64,000 bases of DNA. It comes from Incurvaria masculella (taxonomy: Eukaryota; Arthropoda; Insecta; Lepidoptera; Incurvariidae). The notes below the pieces were generated by a model, which worked only from the letters and a program-made list of their open reading frames with translations, had not been told where the DNA came from and ran no database searches. Positions 10,366 to 23,000 of the stretch are shown here, one piece after another. The DNA lies in assembly GCA_946894095.1 (NCBI GenBank), contig OX335647.2, positions 20,044,001 to 20,108,000 of the forward strand, written 5' to 3'. Position 1 is the stretch's first letter, and the number at the start of each line of letters is the position of its first letter. Made by a program: the position numbers and the translations under genes.

Positions 10366-11628
10366 CTGGGGACAACCAAATACCACATTTATTTATTTTT
10401 CTTCTCACGATTATCCGTAAACTCTAGGTTACGGTTTTGAAGAACGAATCAAATTAAACAGTCTATAATTATATGATTACTGAGGGAATGCTCGGGGACG
10501 CTGCACCAGACGCAATGGTCCTCGTAGTTAGGGTGTGCACCGTTTTCTTACGGGTTTATCTGAGTTTTAAATTGAGAAGAGCATTCTTACGAACCCATCT
10601 AACAAAAGAAAATCAAAGAATGTTCGAACCATGTTCGGTTTAGTCTATCACACTCTCTACATTATCAATTATAAGGAATAAAAAATTAACGTTTGTAAGG
10701 TAAAGAGTATTTTAGAAAACATAGATTTCAAACTCGGTTTTTGTCAAAGCGACTATTTATACAAACTCATAAAAGCACCTTAAAATCGATGATCTTAAAG
10801 TTATAACCCAATTATAGTACACGATTTTGAAACAGATCGGGAACAAGTTGATTGATTAAAAATCCAGGTCCGAAAATCGATGAGAGCGGCTGGGAACATG
10901 CAGAAGCAGTGTGAATGAAGTTAAGTGTGATTGCTTGTCATCATTTTTAGGCTTTCATTTAGATATCCTTATTATATATAGAATATATCCATAAAATGGT
11001 GGTTTTCCTAAAGATGTTTTCCTTCTCAATAAGCATTCCATTCAATTAAATTAATAAATTTGTCAATCTTTCGAAGTGGCGCGCTGACACAAACCGTTAA
11101 ACCACGAACACCTTTACATTTTACTAAATTCATAAGTTTAACCTAATTTGGGTGCTACACGACGCTATTTTTCTCTGGTAGGTAACGCTCATTAAATATG
11201 CATCGATGCAATTTAGGCGTTACCGTGTGAATGGTTCGTAAGTTCGTGTAAAAACTAGTGTAGGACTTTCACAAAAAACTGGGTCCGTCTAGCTAGACCT
11301 TCGCGTTCGCACCTGATTGCCGAATCATAAAGCAGAGTCCAACGTTAATTCGTCAGTGATCAGTATTTACAATCAGTCTTGACTTTCTGTCTGCCATTTT
11401 TTGCGGGACGTCTGCGTGCGTTCGGCCTCGTGAAGTGCGACACTCAAACAACCAAACAAGCCATTTGTTTACAGCAGTAGGTTATCTTATCTCTGGCTAG
11501 GCGGCAGCGAGGCACTTGAATATGCACACTCACTGCCCCCGTACCTGCCCTAGGCGCCGGGCGTTTTAGGGCGGGATGCGAATAAGACGGATTTAAAACG
11601 GAAAGTTGTAATTAAGTTAAAAACTCAC

Positions 11629-11750
11629 AGTCGTATTCAGAGTGGCCTTTTAAACTTAAAACGTGGACTATCTCCGGACTTACCATACAAACGCGATTTA
11701 GGCCAGAGATAATACGAGTTTTAAATTTTTACACCCTCTCTGAATATAAC
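11629..11750 (+). mobile_element. MITE, GTATTCAGAG family, copy 1
   Basis: It starts AGTCGTATTCAGAGTGG and ends CCCTCTCTGAATATAAC, with an internal CTTACCATACAAA shared with the other copies (26317, 37461). It is about 122 bp and non-coding. Confidence 0.75.
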
Positions 11751-12596
11751 TTTGAGTATTTACGTTTTGTTGATGTACCCAGTATAAAATACACCATTGC
11801 ATAATATACCGAGCACTCAATGGAATAGTAGCTACACATGCATAGTATAGTAATTTATAACGTCCAAAATTATGAAATATTGTTAGGCGTTGAACAGAGA
11901 ACAGAAAGGTGACTAAAACTCTTTTAGATGCAGTCGATAATAATCGTAGTGTAGGCCCTGGAAAAACAATTATTTCGTCACGCCCCCTCTACGCAGACAT
12001 GTTGCGTCACAAATAGGCGACGCCTACGCCGCCACCCCGCCGCCGTCGCCCAGGGATAAACGGCATTCCTGCGGGCGGAGCCACCTGCCAGCTCACCACT
12101 TAGACGCAAATTAAACTTTAACATTCGTAGCATCCTATTTGCAACCGAGAAAGCCGTAAGAAATACTCATTTAGTTGAGGCAGACACAGACTGTCTCCAA
12201 TGGTTTTGATTGTAGATATAGTCCGCGCATAAATGTGATTGCGTATCGCTACTGTGTTCGAACAAAATCGAGGTGTAGTGTACAAACAGCATCACCCTAA
12301 CCGCCCCACGTTGAAATGGACCCACATACGTTTTTCTTGCAAATGCTAATTCCTACTGTGGCGTTTACATTGATGCGCGTGCGTTTTTTAATGACCTGGT
12401 GGTTCCAGCTCATTTAAAAAGAAAATTACGGAATAAAGAGCTCGCTCGACGAGTACTCTACATGTAGATATCTAAGAAGTTAAAATTGGAAGTTTAAGTA
12501 GTTTAAGAAGGGAAAATTGGCTTTCAAAAGAGTTTCCTGATTTGAAAAACGATTTAAGCGCGCAGTAGAATTGCAACCAATTTTTCTAATACAATA

Positions 12597-12752
12597 GGTT
12601 CTTTTCCACCAGGTACTGATTCGCTTAATGCTCGCATTCAAGCACCTTTCTTAACATTTCGCCATCGATACCAGTACAAGATAATCAGCACTTTTGTAAT
12701 ATATGCCCTTTAAGTGTCGATGAGAAATTAACACATAGTGAAAACCAGGCTA
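12597..12752 (+). mobile_element. foldback element remnant (GTGAAAACCAGGC end)
   Basis: Matches the right half of 51091-51411: CGCTTAATGC, ACCAGTACAAGATAATCAGC, GCCCTTTAAGTGTCGAT, GTGAAAACCAGGC. Confidence 0.6.
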
Positions 12753-14275
12753 ACTTATTGACTTTAACATTTAATACTTTTGATGCATGCTTCCAGGGAT
12801 CTTCGTGTCAAAGCCTATTCTAAGCAAAGGATTGGTCCCCGTGGAGGAGTACGAGTATTTTAATTCATGATGACTCAGGTTATTTGTTTATTCATGTATT
12901 AGTACATTATTCCGAATTCAACTGCACATTATATTCTTATTACCTGAAATGCAAGTGCATCGATTTACTCCTAATTATAACAACACACACAATAAAGTCA
13001 TGCAAGCATCAATACGATATTTTGTATTCTTCCCTTTCAAAGCGTATGTTTTGTGAGTGTCGAGTACGCATGTACCTAAGTCAACAAACGTACAGTCTCC
13101 GCCGCCTGAATCAAGAGTTTGGACAACAGTTTTTGTACAAGAGCTTAGAGTTTTGTCAACAGTAATGTCGCGACGCCTTCTGTGTACGAATGGGAGCTGT
13201 CACACGACGTAGGCCCCACTCGAACGAGTGGTGAAGCGGTTGGAGAGTCCACAGGAGCAGCCACTCCTCTCGAGGGGTTCGTCTCACCTCTCTGGAGGCT
13301 TTGTGGCGCCTCGAGGTAGTCTCGTGATCACTTGCCAGTGTTTTTATTTTGGATAAAAAGACCAGGATGACGATACAATAGGCGAAGCGTGCTTCAAGCT
13401 TCGCCTACCGAATTTTTGTAAGTTCGTTTGTTTGTTAAATAAAAAATATAAAATATCTAATCAAAGTTTTCTCGTTTTAAGTGCAGGGTAGCAAACGAGC
13501 GAAAGTGCATTTTTAAAACCATGCCATCTGTATTCTCTATAGAACTATCGTAAATATGTTTTATAATTTAGGAGTAATTTATAATATAAAAAAATCGGCT
13601 AAATAGTCGATAAAGCTCAAGGAATACACAAACACTAACAGATGTGTAAATTTTAGATGTAAAAGTTTTTTTTCTAATAAGCTGTATTATTTATAATAGT
13701 TTTAAAAATAGTAGCGGTACGGATACATTTTTTTAACCCTTTAGAAAGCGAAACTTTTCACTCGCTGAAACTTTAAAAGTGCTCTTTTTTTTTAATCGCA
13801 AAAAAATCCAGGAAATAAGTCATCTTACATCATTATGACAAACTGCATAAGTTGTGAAGAACCCCCAAGTAGTTTACATTTAGGAAAACTTAATGTAACT
13901 CACGAACACAAACATATGCCTTACATAGTATATTATATAAAAATATCATTTAATGTCTCTGAAATTAAATTAAATTTTAAAAATGTTGTTGGTACAATCG
14001 TGAGCTAAGTTAAAAATAAAAAAAGTATCGCAGCTTTTACACACCTTTAAAATAAAATCCTTTTACTACCTAAAACAAGAGCGTTACGGTTCAGTAGTCA
14101 ATAGAGGGTTGGATTATTTATTATTGAGTTATTAAAGTAGACAAGTAACGTAAAAACGCGTAGATCAGTGGATAAAGTCACGCCGGTGGCGGCTGCGGCG
14201 CGGGGGAGGCTAGAGTTACCTACACGTGTAGTCGCACCCCCGCGCTAGATCGATGCGCCAGCGCAGATAACGTAC

Positions 14276-14400
14276 AGGGCGTGTATTCTTGGCATTTAGT
14301 CATTGCGGATTCAGTAGAGTTAACAGTAATGTCAAAGTACATTCTTCTTCTGTTAACTCTACTGAATCCGCAATGACTGAATGCCAAGAATACACGTCTA
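14276..14400 (+). mobile_element. near-perfect hairpin MITE, copy 1
   Basis: The roughly 50-bp arms (GCGTGTATTCTTGGCATT, CATTGCGGATTCAGTAGAG, TTAACAG) pair with only two or three mismatches around a roughly 23-nt loop (TAATGTCAAAGTACATTC). Both strands show ORFs such as FSHCGFSRVN; these come from the palindrome and are not genes. Confidence 0.85.
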
Positions 14401-17400
14401 GGTGCCTCCGCATCCCCCCCCCCCCCCGACCCCTCGATTTGAGGCCGCGTGGCCATGATTAGAACGCTTCAATGTAGATGTCGCTGTTTAACCTAAAATT
14501 ATTGAGTAAAACAAAATATAGAGATAAGTCCGACCTAATCCTGCCTACTTAGGTATCGGCAGGGATAAGTTAGATATTTCAATAAACTCATTCGGAATGC
14601 CTTTTCGTAGGTTGCAATCATCGATTGTCATCGCATCTAGTAGAAGTGTTGATTATTAAATCATCGGTAAATTAATGTGGTCTTTGTAATTCTGACCTTG
14701 CTATATTTCCTGATAGCTCAGAAAGTTAGAGCAGCGGATATGTAGTCCTAGTCCCTGCTTCCGACTTAGTATGTATACCATATTTCTCTGATTATTTTCA
14801 AAATCTGATTACAACGCTTCGAAGTGTAGCTGTTTAACCTAAAATTAAAGAGAAAATAAGTGACAATAATAAGAAAATGACCAAAAACTATTACATGATT
14901 TTTCATCCTTTTTTAAGACTAGATTTGTAACCAGATCAGCCCCGTGAGGTCTTATTATATGTTAAATACTTAACAATACAAATTACACAACAATTTAGTC
15001 ACTTCTTTTCAAAATAACTCTCATAAGATTATGTCTAATTTAAAAAAAAAAGATTTATCAGCCAAGGCTATCGAAAATTAACATATAACTGTCATAATTA
15101 TTCAAAACAACTAAAATATCAGGGACCATGAATAAATAAAATGTTTAAAATTTTAAAATCCAAAATTTTTTGTTTGTAATGCAAGTTACCGTTGCCGTCG
15201 GTAGTGGCACCAAAAGTAAAAAGCGATAATGTATCGTACCTACCGATGCTAACTATATTTCCCGTAAAAGATAGGTAACCTTCGAGCATGCATTAAGATT
15301 AGAAACATTATTTAAAACAATGCTGATTCAGATATACTTTTCTCTTCCGGTTAAAAACTAATCTTAAATACATATACCTGCAGGAGCTTGGAAACCTATT
15401 CATGCCTAAGGCATGTACGAACACGATACTAAGTTGATCATATCTAAATCTTCATAATCAGCTTACGTTCAACCGTTTTAAAGCATTTGAAGTTTCAAGA
15501 AATTTAGAGAGTCTACGCTGAACGTAGCCCAGCTCTCATAACCCCAAAACTTCGAAAATGGGGCCTTATAATGGGGTTACTGTATTCTGTTAAGCAGTGG
15601 CGATTTCATAAAATACTCCACGTATATTCAATTGTCTTTTAATCCCACTCGACTGGTGAACTTCTAGGAATAATCTATACTTTCCAAGGCGGTCCAATCG
15701 GATCCCTTGTTCCTCGAGCCGCCAAGTAAAAAGGGTAAACAATCCGTCCTTTGTCGACAAACTATCGCAGGTGGCGAAATCTCAAGTGCGCAGCCTCGTC
15801 TGATGAAGTGATTTCGGCTTCTGGTGGCAATTTCGATAGCGTTTTTGAAAGAAAGGATTAGAATGCCGCGACAAAGAGTCCGTCTGGTGCCGCCGCCGGG
15901 ACAATGGCGCGGTGGTGGCGTTACTCACGGGTAAACGGATCGCTGTTCGATGCCCGCCTCTGCGGAGACGTGTTAAGCCATTTGGGCGTTAAGCTCGGGA
16001 ACTGATGGAACTACCGACGGGCTAACTATTGTAAGCTATTGTGCGAGTTGTTTTGTGCTTTATTAAAATTTTCATTCCAATAATAGGTCATTATTTCAAC
16101 TTGGTTATTTAGTTCGGTTGTCGAGTTTACGTAAACCGACGAATCAACACAAGAAAAGTCTATATACTTAATAGTAAAGGCCAAAATCGAAAGGGCGTTT
16201 TTCAAGGGAAAAAACGAAGAAGAAAAATATTATAACTTATTTGATGGAACAATCCAATCTAAGATCTTTCAGTACTGCGCATGGTAATATTGGAAATGTC
16301 GTGTGGGCGTCTTATACCAAGTACGAAACCCATGTTTGCCAAGAACATGAATTTTGAATTACAGGATTTACATTCAGGAATAAATTAATTGTACTAAATC
16401 CTCGTGCTGATAATGACAGAACAGAAAATATTAAACGTCATCGTGTTAGTTTTAAGACTGTAAAAAGTTACCAAAGATTTAAACTTTTATTCACCATTAC
16501 TAGAATGCTATCAGTTGCATCAATTAATCCCTGTCTGACAAATATAATAACGGGAAAAAATCTAATATATTAAGAATACATAATAATGACTCACTTCCGC
16601 CAAAAACCGTTGAACCAAAGTACTGGTAGGTACCCATTTGTTCCAAAAATTAAACGGTCAACGAATGTCAACATGAAACGCTAATTCTGAAAAGCGTCTC
16701 AACCCGTGCCGACGTTAACCTTTGCGCAAACACTGGACACCCAGCGCACGACCAAAAGCGAGTCACCGAACCAATGAGACAGTGTCATTAATTTGGTCAC
16801 ATTAGCACGTTCGCATTGTCCAAACAGCGCACAACACGCGGTGGGAACCTACATGGGCCAGGCCCGACAAAGCCTGCCTCCATTATTTGGAGGTAAAATA
16901 AAAGTGCGCTCTTTGAGATAGGGACAAAGCGCTTTCTGTGTGCTCGCCGAAGTGACGAAAGTGTTCGGGATCATTGTGATCCGAGGGACTCCTGCGGAGA
17001 AGCCTCCGCCGCGGGACCGGCCGAAGCATTATCGACTCTGAGTTCTCTCCGAAAGGATCATAATGTGTTTGTTAGTCATTCCTTCAGCACGAGTATAAAG
17101 AGTTTTGATTCGTATCGTCTCAATCTTAAGGTAGGGTTTGCTTAACCGTACGTGGGTTAGGGCGGCGCGGGAGGGAGGCGGTGCCGAAACTCGTCACGTT
17201 TCGTTTCTTTTTATTATCACGACTTTTTCTCGAGATTTCGAAACGAGTCGAACAGTTTAGCTGCCTTTTACTTTAATTCCGAGTACGTAGTTTTGTAGTA
17301 AGTAAGATACAATAAAAGTAAAAGCTTACCATTTAAGTCGATTGTAGAAATTAGGAGATTGGTAGGTTTAAGTGCATTTAGATATCAATATATCTGGTAG

Positions 17401-17756
17401 TGGTTCCGGGACAACCAAAAACGTTTAATAACACTTAACAGAATAGAGGCTTTTGGCTTTAAAGCGGGTAATAAAAAAATAAATATCTTATAATATTAAT
17501 CAAATGTATAATATTGTAACCAAAATAGTACCGTATCTCATTGTATGAATCAATCCTTGTGTGTCAAGTTATCCTTCATGGCCAAATCAGGAACTATGAG
17601 AAAAGCAAAAAACACTCAAAGGAGTCAAGAGGCAGATTTTGATAAAAACTAAAACTGCGTTATTAGATTTTTTAAACCATATTTTTTTCTATCCGAGAAT
17701 GTAATAATAATAATATTTATTTCATGGATACCACATTGTCGTTATCTCATCAATTA

Positions 17757-17885
17757 GAGTTTCAGCGACATCTACATTTGAAGCATTGTAATCATATTTT
17801 CCGACGAATGTCACGACCGAAAAATTTTCATATTATTTTCAAAATTTGATTACCTACAATGCTTTAAATGTAGATGTTGAAACTC
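17757..17885. mobile_element. imperfect foldback element, ~129 bp
   Basis: The arms GAGTTTCAGCGACATCTACA and TGTAGATGTTGAAACTC, then AGCATTGTAATCA and TGATTACCTACAATGCT, pair across a 45-bp centre. The ACATCTACATT motif also appears at 14458-14480, so the family may have more decayed copies. Confidence 0.6.
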
Positions 17886-18256
17886 AAATTAATCTAATAA
17901 TAATAAGATATATATTTGTAACCATCCACGTGAAATTCAGACCAAACATATGAACAGTTTACATATAAATGTGTCATACTTTTGGTTGGTACTTTTTTTT
18001 TCTTCAGAGTTCATGTTATAAAATGACAAATTTGTGCAAAAGTCTTGGCGAAATAAACAAAATGTATTTTAAATGTCAGAGCTAAGTGTGTATAAACATT
18101 TTTGGCGCAACCGAAGCAAGCACTCCAAGCAAGCAAGAGACGCAAATCGGGGACCGTTACACAAAATGTGTCGCACTCCTTTATTGCTGCACTTGACTTG
18201 GTCGCAGTTTTTGTGTGAATTCTCGTGTGTGGCTATTAGAAGACAATAGTCTGAGT

Positions 18257-18271
18257 GCGCAGGCGCCACCG
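18257..18271 (+). promoter_or_regulatory. 15-mer GCGCAGGCGCCACCG, site 2 of 3
   Basis: Same 15-mer in T-box intron 3, inside a GC-rich non-repeat block. Confidence 0.45.
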
Positions 18272-19204
18272 GAACGGTCCGCCTCGCGCCGCCTCCGCGC
18301 GCCGCCCCGGTGCTGTCGGTACTGTCGACCGGCGCCCGCGCAGCTAGATTTACAACCCTCCACTCCCTCATTTATGGCACTAATGAGGGTGACGTAATTG
18401 TTGTAGGATAACGGCGACGTAGCGATGTGAATTTTTGAAATATTTGACTCATTTTAAACCGGTTCGCGACCAACAATGCGTTTATAGATGTTATTGTTGT
18501 TTCAATTGGATGCAAAAAAGTCACCGTGTGATTTCGGTGTGGTAGACAATATACAAAAAAAACTTGATTATGAAGTGAACAAATATAAAGACATGTATGA
18601 CACATACATTGGGTTTTATAAATACCTTTTTTTGGATAACCACTCGATAGGATAGACGAAAATAAACCATCCAACATTTCTATGTATGGAACGGTACTTA
18701 TAATAGGTAACCGTACATTCCTATTCTTGCGTTAGTAATAACCGTATAATTCCAATTACAAAGATTTAACCTTTTACGATTTAATAGATTTTAACGGATG
18801 GACGGACAAGATTATAAGGAAATATACTTTTTCGGACTAAGCAAGTATACTGCTTTTTTCGACGAATGTGATAAATATGTAGGCATTGATCACGGAAGGA
18901 GGAATTATAGGAGAAATCCCAATTATGGGTATTGCTAGCCTGCCCAAAGTGTATACTTCGTTGCGTGACGCTCATATGCTGATAGTCTCGCTAAACGTCG
19001 AGGGCTCAACCGATTTAAACAATTTTTATTTCGTTTGGTTCATCTCAGTACTGGGGTGGTTTAGAGAAAAAAAATCCTCTGTACGTTTGTCACATAACTG
19101 CTCCTAAACGGCTGGACAGATTGTGATGATTTGCATCTACAATTGGACCCTGCAGATGACGCTGTTGTCGAAATATTGACGCGAGCGGAGCCCATCTCAT
19201 TATA

Positions 19205-19604
19205 ATTATGCGATCTGACATGGATTGCTAATACCACACAACTGCCGTTATGATATTAGCCCAATACACCACATTCCCGAAGGAATTAGGTGCCATGCCA
19301 GGACCTTCCCTTTATGAGCACGGCTACATTGAACTGGATGGAAAACACGGATAATTTTTCATTGCCGCTCTGACCATCTTTTCATCCAATGCGATGGTAC
19401 CAACCTGGGCAGGCTTAAACCCTACCACCTAGTAGGGGAAGGGGGACCTACAGTTTAACATGGATTCCGAACCATGGAGCAGCTCGCATTCGTGACGAAA
19501 TGCACTTATCGAACTCTGATAGAGAAAGACAGTGGTGCATGTCGGAATTGAACCCAGACCTCTGGCGCGCTAGGCCAGTCCCCGCGCCACTAGGCTACGA
19601 GCAG
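19205..19604 (-). mobile_element. full-length tRNA-headed SINE next to T-box exon 3
   Basis: Read on the minus strand, it starts with the tRNA-like head: A box CGTAGCCTAGTGGCG, B box TCTGGGTTCAATTCC. It passes through GATAAGTGCATTTCGTC and enters the shared body at GGTTCGGAATCC. The 3' end is at 19205. It is about 400 bp and the best complete copy with 31618-31996. It is in sense with the host gene and starts about 80 bp downstream of the exon 3 donor. Confidence 0.88.
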
Positions 19605-19672
19605 CTAGTAAATAAATAAATAATAATGAATAATGAATAAAAATAAATAATAAATAAAAATAAATGAATGAA
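19605..19672. repeat. AT-rich simple sequence (AAATA/AATGA)
   Basis: AAATAAATAAATAATAATGA-type simple sequence between the SINE head and the exon 3 donor. Confidence 0.7.
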
Positions 19673-19686
19673 ATAGAGAGACTCAC

Positions 19687-19954
19687 GTGTCCCTGCGTGT
19701 CCATGGTGTTGTTGGTGAGCTTGACCTTGCCGAAGCTGACCGGGTTGGCGGTCCAGTGCGCGCCGCTCGCCGGCGAGTCCGGGTGCAGCGCGACGCGGCG
19801 CGGAGACTGCGGCTCGGCACCGCCCGCCGCCGCCCACGCGCCGCCCGCCCAGCGCAGCCGCCGCCGCCCCGCCGGCGCCAGCTCGAGCAGCACGCAGTAC
19901 TCCTCGCGCGCCTCCAGACCCGACAGCGACACGCGCAGCGACGGGAACATCCGC
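19687..19954 (-). CDS. Doc: T-box gene coding exon 3 (central T-domain)
   Basis: This exon encodes residues 72-161, the central T-domain: RRMFPSLRVSLSGLEAREEY, then GGAEPQSPRR, HPDSPASGAHWTANPVSF and KVKLTNNTMDTQGH. The LHPDSP and KVKLTNN motifs are diagnostic of T-box proteins. The acceptor is TTCGCAG|G (19955-19956) and the donor CAC|GTGAGT (19686-19681), phase 0. GC content is very high against AT-rich flanks. A full-length tRNA-headed SINE on the same strand begins only about 80 bp into the downstream intron, and a copy of another interspersed repeat lies within 20 bp upstream of the acceptor. Confidence 0.95.
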
Positions 19955-19970
19955 CTGCGAATTGATTTCG

Positions 19971-20085
19971 TGTTAAGGCGTTAGGACTAGTCAACTGCTC
20001 GCGCCATACAAATGCACCTTCAAACAAATGTAATAATGTGTAGTGAAACGCCTCGGTAAGTCCAAATAGAACTGCAGACTGATAG
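19971..20085 (+). repeat. interspersed repeat, copy 2 of 2
   Basis: Same family as 5952-6058. This copy begins within about 20 bp of the exon 3 acceptor of the T-box gene (minus strand), so it occupies the region where the branch point should be. Confidence 0.65.
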
Positions 20086-23000
20086 CCCGGGTAACCCGTG
20101 GTAGCTCGGGTCGCGCCGCTCGCACGACGTGGCCAGGAGCTTATTAATCGAATTATTTTTACAATAATATTATATTGATAAACATTTTTATGCAGTTTAT
20201 GGAGATTTGGTTACAGTACTTAGGAATTAAAAATCTTACCACGTCAGCTTACTTACTTACGTAGTCAACAAATGTATGAATGTATAAAATGATTAAATTA
20301 TACGCGTGATATTTTGTTAAAAGTATTAAAGGAACTAAGTTGACTCCATGCATTTAAAAAAAGTTGTTTAATTTATTTTTAAACAAGGGGTTGTGCACAC
20401 CGCACTTAAAGTTTCCAACAAAAGACATCAACGCTTTGCAACTAAAGGAAACCGTTAGTAATGTATGTATTGAGATTTATATCCGCTAACACTACTAAAT
20501 ACAAATGTATTCGTAAGTGTTTGCAATATCTATTCTCTTGTTTTGTAATTAATTTTTTTCTGGGGCTTAGAGCAGCCACTTATTCCTTCGTCTAACTTCA
20601 TTTATGAAGAACTTTAATCAAACATAGATTCATAAATATTTTTTTTTATCTAGAAAAATTCGATACACCTTAAAACTGAACCAGGTATGTGCGTCAAAGT
20701 AGAAGGCGCCATGGTCATTCGTAGCTATTTCCGATATAACTCATTAAAAAGATGAAGTTTGCAATCTATAACACTAATTTTAAAACTGCAATGCAGTTTG
20801 GCAGAACTTGGTTTTAAAACTTCCTATTTTATGAGAGTTATGGCAGACATAGCGACGAACGACTGTACAAGGCAGCACAAACACCCTTAACTACCACACC
20901 CATAAAGATACCAACTAGAATGCTTTTAAGAATCAACGCGGCTGCTGTAAACCAATCTCGCTGTTATAAAACCATTTCTGTTAAAACTTTAACAATACCG
21001 TCAGATCCATCAAAAGTCTAGACAGGTGTTATCGGTTATCAGGCTGTAAAAGGCTCGGCGGAGGCTGTGCGGGCCCGCGGTGAGGTGCGGGGGCGGTGGG
21101 GGGAGCGCGAGGGCGCGGTGGGACACTCCAGATAGACTGTGCAATCATCCAGCGCCGGCGCAGCCACGTGGCCATGGCAACATTTCAACTTTTTGATTTA
21201 TCTGAATCTTTGTTTTGCCTTGAAATCTATGTGGGCGCCGATTTTTAGTGACAGCATTTTTGACACGAAATTTGTTCTCATTGACGCATAAGAAAAATTT
21301 TAATATTGTTTGTTAACAGGAAAGAACTCAGTATTAACTTCATTTGTTTTCTCGACTTATCGCTGCTATGTATTTCTATCGAATTCATTTTAATACTTAG
21401 GTCGCAAAAGTGCTTGGAAATATATTAATTTATTACGTCTATGTCATCATTAGAATGATATGTCCATTCAAAGCAGCTCGACAGCTTTTTACAGTGATCT
21501 CAGAATTTCTTACTTTTAAATCTTAATGTTCGTCAAATACTTTGGATATAAGGTACAAGGTACGACGCATAAAAAGTCAGTTGTAATCGCTTCCAACCGC
21601 CACCGCTGAAGCGGCAAGGCGGCGGCGGCGGCGCGTCAGAGCCCACGCGCTAATGCACATTCCGCGATAAGGCTTCGCCGCGGTCCTCCCCCCCCCCCCT
21701 CCTGTCCCCCGCCCGCCCCTGTCCACCATTCAATTAACAACTACTAAATTAGCCTCCATTTAAAGTTTATAACTGAGCCGGCTACCGCCTTACACCGCGC
21801 CCGACGCACGCACGCACGGCGTGTCGCGTCTCCACCGCTCCGCCGCCGCCGCCGCGCGGTCGTATACGCAAGTGCACATGTACATACATACCGACAGAGA
21901 AATCGACGTTTCGTTTTGTTTGTGCTGTGTGGGCTCCAGCACGTAAAGTAATAAAATTGGGGCCACTACATTTCGTCCCGTGCATGTCGTAAGAGGCGTG
22001 TAAGGGATTCGGCGTTCGTGGTTCAGATTCCTCGTAAAACTGCATGAGAAATACATACTTTATCTTAATAAGCAAGTGCGCTCACAAAAAAACTGCAGGT
22101 TCCCTTCGCTACTTAAGTAAAATATACTAAGCAAGCGTACACTTACAACACAAAGTGACATTTCAGTTAAATCTATAAGAGATATATTACCCTATCACAT
22201 CACTTATAACCTTCGTTATTTGTGCTCAAAGAAGTTCATGATCATTGATAAATTGATGTGAGTGAGCAAGCATTATTTCAATTGCTAGAGAAATTATGCA
22301 CGTTACATTTTAGAACCTAAAGCATAATTTGAAAATATATTTACGACATGGCTTCCACGTTATACGAATTAACAATAATTGTCGAAGGCTATTGGCTCAC
22401 GACCTCGCCTGCTCAATCTCCATCCGAGGCCAGCTATCTGCCGTCGGCTTCCGTTCATTTCGTCTCCACTCGATTAAAAGAATCTCTTATCATTTAATGC
22501 TGAGAGCCGAATCGACCGAGAGTGTGTTATTTAATGTAGCCGCTCGCCGACAAAGCGGAGGTGATAAATACCGACTTAAAATATGCAAAAGCCTCCATTC
22601 ATGCCAGACAGGTGCAGATCATAATTGCAAATTTTGCGGTCGTCGGGTCAAAGTCATCATTTCACCGTTAATTGGTCCTTAAAATGAATGAACAATCGGC
22701 GATTCAGAGATTGGACATTATTATGGAATCTCCGGAAATTCAAATCAGTGAATCGGTTTATTGCTCGCCCGATACAAAAGTGGTTCGCGCGCTTGTGCTA
22801 GGACCACCGGTCGATCGGACCACCGTGACATAAAATAAATGTGATTCTAGCGTATACCGCGGATTTTCTATTCTTGCGGTAGAGTAACTTGTGTTACGTA
22901 GTATATGTAAACCATCAAGATCTACCCATTTGACATGTCGAAATTTACAGCGGGCTCCATACTATCGTAAAATTGCATTACACTCTCTTTTTAATATTAT

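Larger units (their letters stand above)
10366..19686. other. T-box intron 3
   Basis: About 9.3 kb. It contains the MITEs and SINE listed separately, plus a C(14) run at 14414-14427. Two direct repeats near 14458-14508 and 14808-14860 (AACGCTTC...GCTGTTTAACCTAAAATTA) bracket a short tRNA-like A-box remnant at 14712-14740 (TAGCTCAG...TTAGAGC). One copy of the GCGCAGGCGCCACCG motif is at 18257-18271. The stretches 10.4-11.6 and 15-17 kb are unique non-coding sequence. Confidence 0.55.

Noticed and set aside
14712..14770. tRNA gene (A-box TAGCTCAG...TTAGAGC)
   Set aside because: No acceptable B box or acceptor stem; probably a tRNA-derived repeat scrap.
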